From assembly GCA_007570785.1 (NCBI GenBank), contig ML664159.1:3885951-3949950 (forward strand): a DNA stretch of 64,000 nucleotides. Reading direction: 5' to 3'. The translations under genes were made by a program, and so were the position numbers. Within the stretch, counting starts at the first letter, position 1. Each line of letters begins with the position of its first letter. Shown here one piece after another: positions 58,351 through 64,000 of this stretch. Below the pieces are notes generated by a model. The model did not search any database. It was not told where the DNA came from and was given only the letters and a program-made list of their open reading frames with translations. This DNA is from Antilocapra americana. Lineage: Eukaryota; Chordata; Mammalia; Artiodactyla; Antilocapridae.

Positions 58351-59400
58351 GAAGGACTATTAAAGCTAAGAGTGAGGGCTTTCAAGAAGACCATATGGGG
58401 TGGTTCCAAAAGGAGAGACCTCTTTTTCTGTTTGAGAACCTCCAACAGAAGCTGGTTAACTCCTTACATGCCACTACTCATTTAGGGGAGAAAGCCCTCC
58501 AAAGATTACTAGAAAGGTCTTTCAGAGGAACAGGCCTCCAAACTATTAGGCAAGTGGTCTCCTCTTGTCCAACTTGCCTATTAAACAACCCCCAAGGAGC
58601 TCAAACACCCCAGCTGGCCCAGCCCATCCAACAGTATGAGACCTACCCAGGAGAGAACTGGCAGAAGGACTTCACACAGATGCCAGTTTCTCAAGGGTAT
58701 AAATACCTATTAGTCATGATAGATGCATTCACAGGATGGAGTGAAAGCTTTCCCACTCAGACTGAGAAGGCTGAGGAGGTGGTAAAAAACTGCTCCATGA
58801 AATCACTCCAAGATTAGGTCTACCCAAGTTATTACAAAGTGACAATGGGACATCATTTACTTCTAAGGTCACCCAAAGGGTCTCTAAGCATTAGGCATTA
58901 TTTATTATCTCCATTTTGCCTGGAGGCCTCAGTATTTAGGAAAAGTAGAAAGAGCCAACCAATTCTTAAAATCAACAATAAAAATGATAACCTTAGAGAC
59001 CTCCTTGGGATGGAGGTTTTACCAATAGCTCTTCTCCATACCCCTGTTGCCCCTAAGGAACAGGTTGGTCTTAGTCCTTATGAAATGTTATATTGGAGAC
59101 CTTTTCATTTATGTCAATGACCTTTTCCTAGATCCAGAGGCTCAGACCCTCTGGTCTTATACCATGGCCATTGGGCAATTCCAAAAGGATATACACATCT
59201 GGGGTGTCAACCAGGACCCAAAAGATTCTAAAGAGCCACCACTACACGCTCCAGGGACTCAAGTCCTAATTAAAGTCTGGAAAGCTGGGTCCCCAAAGGC
59301 TCAATTCCAGCCCACATGGAAGGGCCCCTTCCCTGTAATACATTCTACCCCCACAGCAGTCAAGGTACCAGGACACAACTCCTGGATTCACTACTCATGA
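58351..59400 (+). pseudogene. pol: Retroviral integrase remnant
   Basis: Integrase joins viral DNA to the host genome. The frame 58395-58817 holds the zinc domain (His25, His29, Cys58, Cys61 of that frame) and the first catalytic Asp (residue 92). The second catalytic Asp (58841-58843, in an S-D-N-G context) and the catalytic Glu (58948-58950) each lie in another frame, so two frameshifts split the core. The C-terminal G-P-F-type domain is open in 59047-59400. All domains are present in order, but the gene is dead. Confidence 0.88.
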
Positions 59401-60050
59401 GTCAAGCCATGGAAAAAAAACAGAAGAGGACATTCAGAACACCTGTGAGCCCCTGGGAGCTCTCAGATACTTATTCAGGAATACAAATGGGTGCCATTCT
59501 AATGAACACCCCCAAAATTAAGTTTCTGAGGATAAGATTTCTCAGGATAGCTCTAAAGAGCCAACAGAGCTTGACAGAGGTTATACTCAAATATAGACAG
59601 GAGATAGATCTCCTGATCCCTGAACAAGGAGGGACTTGAGCCATCTTTAATGAGACGTGCTGTTTGGGGGTAAATACCTCCAGCCAAGTTAAAAAAAAGT
59701 CTCACAGTCCTCAAGAAAAACATTCATATCCTACAGGATCTCAAGGAACAAGCTGGAGAACTCTTAGGGCAGCTACAATCTGCCTTTGGGGAATCCTTCT
59801 CCTGGCAAGGGGGGATTTGGAGTTGGTTAATGTCCCTACTAATTCCTGTTATCACTGTATTGATGCTGCTTATGATTGCTCCATGTACTATCAATTGTCT
59901 AATCTATTTTGTCTCTGCCCAGGTCAACAAGCTACAACATGCAGTGCCAGTTCAGCAAGGATATATAAACCTACACCCTTACCACAGAAAATATCACTCA
60001 CCCATAGATGGACACTGCCATAAGGACTCTGAGGCTTGAGACTAGCAAGA
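59401..60050 (+). pseudogene. env: Retroviral env transmembrane (TM) remnant
   Basis: Env mediates attachment and fusion. Surface subunit coding sequence is largely missing, since only ~240 bp separate the integrase end from TM. The disulphide motif is recognisable by a Cys-Cys pair at 59658-59663. The position where the first Cys of CX6CC belongs is a TGA (59637-59639). A hydrophobic membrane anchor is encoded near 59830-59920 in another frame and is followed by a cytoplasmic tail. Non-functional. Confidence 0.8.
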
Positions 60051-60148
60051 GGGGAAGGCCCAATGCCCCTCAGCATCCCAGCTCAGCAGAAATTAGCCAG
60101 AGAGACTTCGATGCCCCTATTCCCAAAGAACTGGACCTCCTATCTCTT

Positions 60149-60158
60149 GAGGGGGAAA
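60149..60158 (+). other. Polypurine tract
   Basis: 'gagggggaaa' lies immediately before the 3' LTR, where plus-strand DNA synthesis is primed in retroviruses. Confidence 0.8.
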
Positions 60159-60516
60159 TACTAGGTAGTTATAAAATGAAGAAGGAGTTCAAAATAGTGA
60201 CAAAGAAAGGGGAAAGCCTGCAAAAACAGAACAAAAGAAAATGCACAGAACAGAATGAAAACCTCAGGTGAAATAATCACACCCCATTCTTGGCCGGCCC
60301 AGTTTGCAAAGGGCAGGCTCAAGCTGGGGAGGAGACAAACACGTAAAAGGAGGAAGCCAAGATGGATTGAAGGCAGCCTGCCCTCACATCTCGAGGATGT
60401 CCCATCCTTTGTTTTCTGAATAAAACTGAGCTGTAACCAAGCTGTAACACTGGCCAGCCATTTCAAATGTTTGCTGTGGTGAGACAGAACCGAGGAAATT
60501 ACACATTCCCCCAACA
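60159..60516 (+). repeat. 3' LTR of the retrovirus
   Basis: Begins 'tactaggtag', where the 5' LTR has TGTTAGGTAG, and ends 'cccccaaca'. AATAAA is at 60419-60424. The TATA box of the 5' LTR is changed to CGTAAAA here (60342-60348). CTTT follows at 60517-60520. Confidence 0.9.
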
Positions 60517-60615
60517 CTTTCACCAATCATTGTTCTGAAGATAGTCATAATTTTGGTGTACTCCTGAGAGGACGTGAGCTGAGGGATTTTGGGTTCTGCC
60601 AACTTGGGCGCTTCT
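60517..60615 (-). mobile_element. Old L1 5' end, antisense (right part)
   Basis: The minus strand reads 'ccaagttggcaga...ctcagctcacgtcctctcagg...acaccaaaattatgactatc', an L1 5' terminus. It joins the L1 text that ends at 45092. Confidence 0.7.
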
Positions 60616-60912
60616 CCAGCCCGGACCTCCATGAGAGCGGCTTCCAACTGAGCGAGGTGGGATGCAGTGAAACAGAACACCAGCCAGGCAGAAGCAGCAG
60701 AGGTGCCCGAGCACCAAACACAGCCAGCCCTGCCCCAGTGTGTGGGCCACTGGCTGCCTCCTCTTGCAATTTCTCTAAATGAGTCTAAAATCATAGAATG
60801 TTATAACTTTAATGCTATAGAATGTCCCTCATTTTGCAGATGAAGATAATAAGGCTGAAGGAAATTAAGATCTCAAGCTTGGTTCCTAGAAAACCCAGAC
60901 CCACAATTAAGC
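60616..60912. other. Unassigned sequence
   Basis: A GC-richer patch (60616-60770) and a possible MIR-like piece ('cctcattttgcagatgaagataataagg', 60827-60860). The 136-codon minus-strand frame here runs back into the L1 and LTR, so it is not a gene. Confidence 0.35.
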
Positions 60913-61076
60913 CTGGGCTTCCCAGGTAGCTCAGTAAAGAATCCGCCTGCCAATGTAGAAGACTCAGATTCAGTCCCTGAGCCAGAAAGATCTCCTGGAG
61001 AAGGAAAGAGCAACCCACTCCAGTATTCTTGCCTGGAAAATCCCACACACAGTCAGACACAACTTAGCAACTAAAC
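60913..61076 (+). mobile_element. Bov-tA SINE with internal deletion
   Basis: Head and body are present from 'tgggcttcccaggtagctcag' to 'cagacacaacttagcaac'. About 40 bp between 'aatcccac' and 'agtcagacac' are missing relative to other copies. Confidence 0.9.
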
Positions 61077-62176
61077 AACAATCCTCTCCTGGCTTTCAAC
61101 TCAAGTGATTTTTGCCACTACAGAATTCTTTCAATTAAATATACATCCTCTAAAGATAGCATCAAATATTTAAATTAACCTTGTTAACACTCAACTATGA
61201 ATAACCATTCAAACCTTTGCCCATAAAACTTAAATTATCCTTGTACTGTCAACCACTTTCTGCTACTTATGCTTTTGTAATTCTTCCCATTTAAATTTTA
61301 TAACTTAAACATCTTCACCTGCTCTAAACCACCATATGGTGGTTTATAGATCTCCCTCACAAAAGGATTGAAGAGGAAAGACTGTATATATATATCCTCT
61401 ATTTCTTTTCTGTGTGCTGATTGATTTCTTTTAAATCCCATCTAGAGTAAGCTTTCCTTTTATGATTCCTCTAAATGACATCTCAAGTTACTTATAGTAA
61501 GCCAGAGAGAGAGAGTGCTCACACCATCATTCCACATCCCCAACCTGAGTCAGTCCTATAGATCCTATAGGCTCTGAGGCCAAGAGTTGTGGGAGGGCCA
61601 CTTAGTTGAGTGACTATATTTAGACCTGTCCAACTAAGCCATGTCAGAGCTACAATGAGGTCCATTCAGTCACCTGCACTCACAGAAGAGGAGGCACGTG
61701 GAACCCAAATACCACTTCTTATGGATTTATATGATTTTTCACACTATATTAACCTTAATGCATTTTTCTCTAGGCTGATCCATAAAATCCATAATTACAA
61801 AGCTGATAGCCCTGGTGGCTATCCAGTTCTGTCCCAACCCTTCCCCTGACACCATAGTCTGAGCTTCTAAGTATCAGGGAGGTCTTAATCATAATTAGTT
61901 GTCCTCATCTTTTTTTTTCTTCTCTTTTTCTCAAGAACAGACATCTCTCCTCCCGTTCAAAACCTAACCCTCCCACTTGTGAGCTCACTTCATTCCTTTC
62001 CATTTCCTCTTTCTATATGAATTGTACTTTTTCTGTTAACCTCTACCTTGACTCTGCCACATCTCTTTTGCCTTCAAACCTGTTCATGTCTCCTTAAATT
62101 AAAAAAAAAATCAATTCCTTCCCTCCTTCCTTCCCTATGTTGACAGAAGTTCTCAAGGAACAAACTGAAACCCCTT
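61077..62176. other. Unassigned AT-rich sequence
   Basis: Includes a small TA tract near 61385 and pyrimidine-rich runs near 61909-61935 and 62110-62140. No repeat or gene is recognised. Confidence 0.35.
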
Positions 62177-62185
62177 CTTTATTCA

Positions 62186-62462
62186 TGCTGCTGCTGCTGC
62201 TAAGTCTCTTCAGTTATGTCCAACTCTGTGCAACCCCATAGATGGCAGCCTACCAGGCTCCCCAATCCCTGGGATTCTCCAGGCAAGAACACTGGAGTGG
62301 GTTGCCATTTCCTTCTCTAATGCAGGAAAGTGAAAAGTGAAAGTGAAGTCGCTCAGCCGTGTCCAACTGTTTGCAACCCCATGGACTGCAGCCTACCACG
62401 CTCCTCTGTCCATGGGATTTTCCAGGCAAGAGTACTGGAATAGGTTGCCATTGCCTTCTCCA
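62186..62462 (-). mobile_element. Bov-A2 dimeric SINE
   Basis: Two tandem BovB-derived monomers (about 62186-62320 and 62340-62462) joined by 'gaaagtgaaaagtgaaagtg'-type linker. A short (CTG)n occurs at 62187-62198. The copy is flanked by 'ctttattca' at 62177-62185 and 62463-62471. Confidence 0.95.
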
Positions 62463-62539
62463 CTTTATTCACACACTCACCCCTAATACATTATAATTTA
62501 ACTTCTATCTTCAGGTGTTTTATTGACATTTCACATCTA

Positions 62540-62920
62540 GACATCAAAACTTACCTCCTAATCCTAATCACCAAATCCAATGTTCTTTATCATTTCTTCT
62601 TTCACTCCTTTGCTCCACCCCAACACCTAAGCAGTTACCAACTCCTATGCACTCTCTTCAGTCTCTAATGCTTATTTCCTCCTTCCTGCTCCTACTACAA
62701 CTATCCTATAGCCAGTCAAATATATACCATTCTTCCCAATCTGAAGTTTACTCTTCCTGTTTCTAAGTATTGAGATGAAATCCAATGCTTTAAAACCTTT
62801 CAAGAATGCCCACAGACTGAAGGTCAGAGCTCTGTCTTCCTCATCCTTGAATTCTCCATATACACATATTAACTACTACCACAAATGCCTCATACATAAG
62901 GCATTTAATCAAGATCTGGA
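62540..62920 (+). mobile_element. L2 LINE fragment
   Basis: Text such as 'cctactacaactatcctatagcc', 'gagatgaaatccaatgctttaaaacctttcaag' and 'tcatccttgaattctcc' fits the L2 3' region. Strongly diverged. Confidence 0.5.
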
Positions 62921-64000
62921 GACTGATTGACTTGTATTAGGGGAGAGCTCCTTGGAAACACTATTCTTATAAGGAAAAGCTGTTCTAGGATGAGAAATCA
63001 TTTGCGGGACAGCCACACAGTGGGTAACCCACCTGCAGGTTGTTAAGAATCATGCGTACTCCAGTATCTGTCCATTTCATTGCCCTCATGCCCAGAACAT
63101 TCCTTCATTCCAATACATAGTCGAGTTGGAAGAATAGTTTTGAGTGTCAAACACTCCAAAAAATTTCCAGGTACAAGTAACATAAAAGATACGGTTTTTG
63201 CTGACATTGCATTTTAAAAGCTGAGGACATTACTAACTAGCCCAGCACAGCACCATAGGCACCTGGAACAAATATAGTTAAACACTGGATACAACATGAA
63301 AAAAGACTCCTTAAGAGTCAGATTATTTCTGTATACTGTTTCTGTTTTGGCCACTGATTTGCCTCATGACTATTCTGTAAAGAAAGTGGAACCAAAGTGA
63401 CAGAGACATTGGAATTGGCAATTCCTCTGTATAAACAAGTTTATACAATCTAGTTTTGCAAGCCTAAGGATACTCTGATTAAAAAAAGAAAAAGAGGTGG
63501 TCCTTAACTGAAAACATGTTTTTGTTATTGAGGACTATTTTTTTAATGTTTTAGCAATGAATTATTCAATACACAAAATAGCATAATGAAAAAAAGGTGA
63601 ACATTTTTTAAAGATACCTACCTTCGGCATATTTTAGAACCATGACCCTTTAGCTATCATGTAATTCTGTAAAGCACAAAGTTATTAGAAATCAGCATCA
63701 TAGTACCAATTTGTAATCATACTATTCTGAAAGCATTTCAAAGCCTTTTCAATAATAATCTGTAGACATTTAAACAAATAAAAATTATTCCCCAAAAGCC
63801 GCAATTAGAATTACTTATTTTGTAACACCAAACCCTCAAGCTTAAGAAAAAGCAAAGGAGACTTAAAATTTAAATTAGGTAGTGGAACTAAAAGAAATTA
63901 AATGTATGCTGCTCTTCCTCATTCCCTTCTATTAGACCATCTTGGGCAATCAGCTTACGAAACTAGAAACTAATCATACCTGAGTTGTATTATGCTTATT
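62921..64000. other. Unassigned AT-rich sequence
   Basis: No repeat, RNA or coding signal is recognised in the last kilobase. Confidence 0.35.

Larger units (their letters stand above)
45093..60516 (+). mobile_element. Class I (gamma-like) endogenous retrovirus, defective
   Basis: The element runs from TG at 45093 to CA at 60516 with CTTT duplicated outside (45089-45092, 60517-60520). Order: 5' LTR, His-type primer site, leader, gag remnant, protease, RNase H, integrase, env transmembrane piece, polypurine tract, 3' LTR. The reverse transcriptase core and most of env SU are missing, and every coding part is broken by stops or frameshifts. The 15-kb length is mainly due to BovB and L1 insertions in the leader at about 46377-56003. 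The primer type and two zinc knuckles point to the HERV-H/F-like side of class I by general knowledge. It cannot encode a virus. Confidence 0.9.

Noticed and set aside
45093..60516. An intact or potentially infectious retrovirus
   Set aside because: The reverse transcriptase core and most of env are missing, the integrase core is split over three frames, and the leader is full of LINEs.
60384..60794. 136-codon minus-strand open frame
   Set aside because: It runs through unassigned sequence, the L1 5' end and then the antisense 3' LTR. A composite of unrelated elements is not a gene.
1..64000. CRISPR arrays, operons, riboswitches or bacterial features
   Set aside because: The sequence is mammalian repeat-rich DNA; the regularly spaced repeats seen are microsatellites and one 93-bp tandem repeat.

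Overview
The window is non-coding DNA from a ruminant, almost certainly a bovid. The evidence is its repeat content: many BovB (RTE-type) LINE fragments ending in the ruminant (TGAAC)n-type tail, Bov-tA/Bov-A2 SINEs made of a tRNA-like head plus a BovB-derived body, cetartiodactyl CHR-2-type tRNA-Glu SINEs, and young ruminant L1 (L1_BT-like) 3' ends. Older mammalian layers are also present: MIR, L2, MER5A, MLT1-type LTRs and old L1M. The species cannot be fixed from this sequence. No host protein-coding exon, tRNA, rRNA or CRISPR array is supported. Every long open frame is part of a retroelement, spans a simple repeat, or has no coding signature. One 10-N gap lies inside a (CA)n run.

Layout. 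0-17 kb: old L2/L1/MIR/MLT1 fragments with scattered SINEs, two 3'-end BovB copies and one interrupted L1. Repeat-poor blocks lie at about 3.3-5.5 kb and 7.9-9.7 kb. 17.5-20.9 kb: a repeat-free AT-rich block. 21-26 kb: two BovB copies, one inside a CHR-2 SINE, and an old L1 that received an MLT1 LTR and then a Bov-tA. 26.5-35 kb: unique AT-rich sequence with MIRs, MER5A, another hAT MITE and a mariner-type hairpin inside an L1 tail. 35.3-36.8 kb: a BovB insertion with an inverted 5' segment, flanked by a 13-bp target-site duplication and later hit by an L1. 37.4-40 kb: an MLT1 LTR split by an L1, a CHR-2 and an inverted L1. 40-45 kb: antisense old L1 with an MLT1, SINEs and a BovB-split hAT MITE.

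45.1-60.5 kb is the centrepiece: one class I (gamma-like) endogenous retrovirus inserted into the antisense 5' region of an old L1. Both LTRs, a CTTT target duplication, a tRNA-His-type primer binding site and a polypurine tract can be read. Its interior keeps the gag 3' part with two zinc knuckles, protease, RNase H, integrase and the env transmembrane region. The reverse transcriptase core and most of env SU are gone, and stops and frameshifts are everywhere. Its leader was later hit by three same-strand BovB copies; the second of these was itself invaded by two L1 loci. A 93-bp tandem repeat sits just upstream of the gag remnant.

After 60.6 kb come a Bov-tA, unique AT-rich sequence, a dimeric Bov-A2 SINE, an L2 piece and about 1 kb of unassigned sequence. 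I see no new functional system. The value of the window is a well-ordered record of nested insertions, some with unusual structures, plus a few repeat-depleted blocks that could be conserved regulatory DNA.
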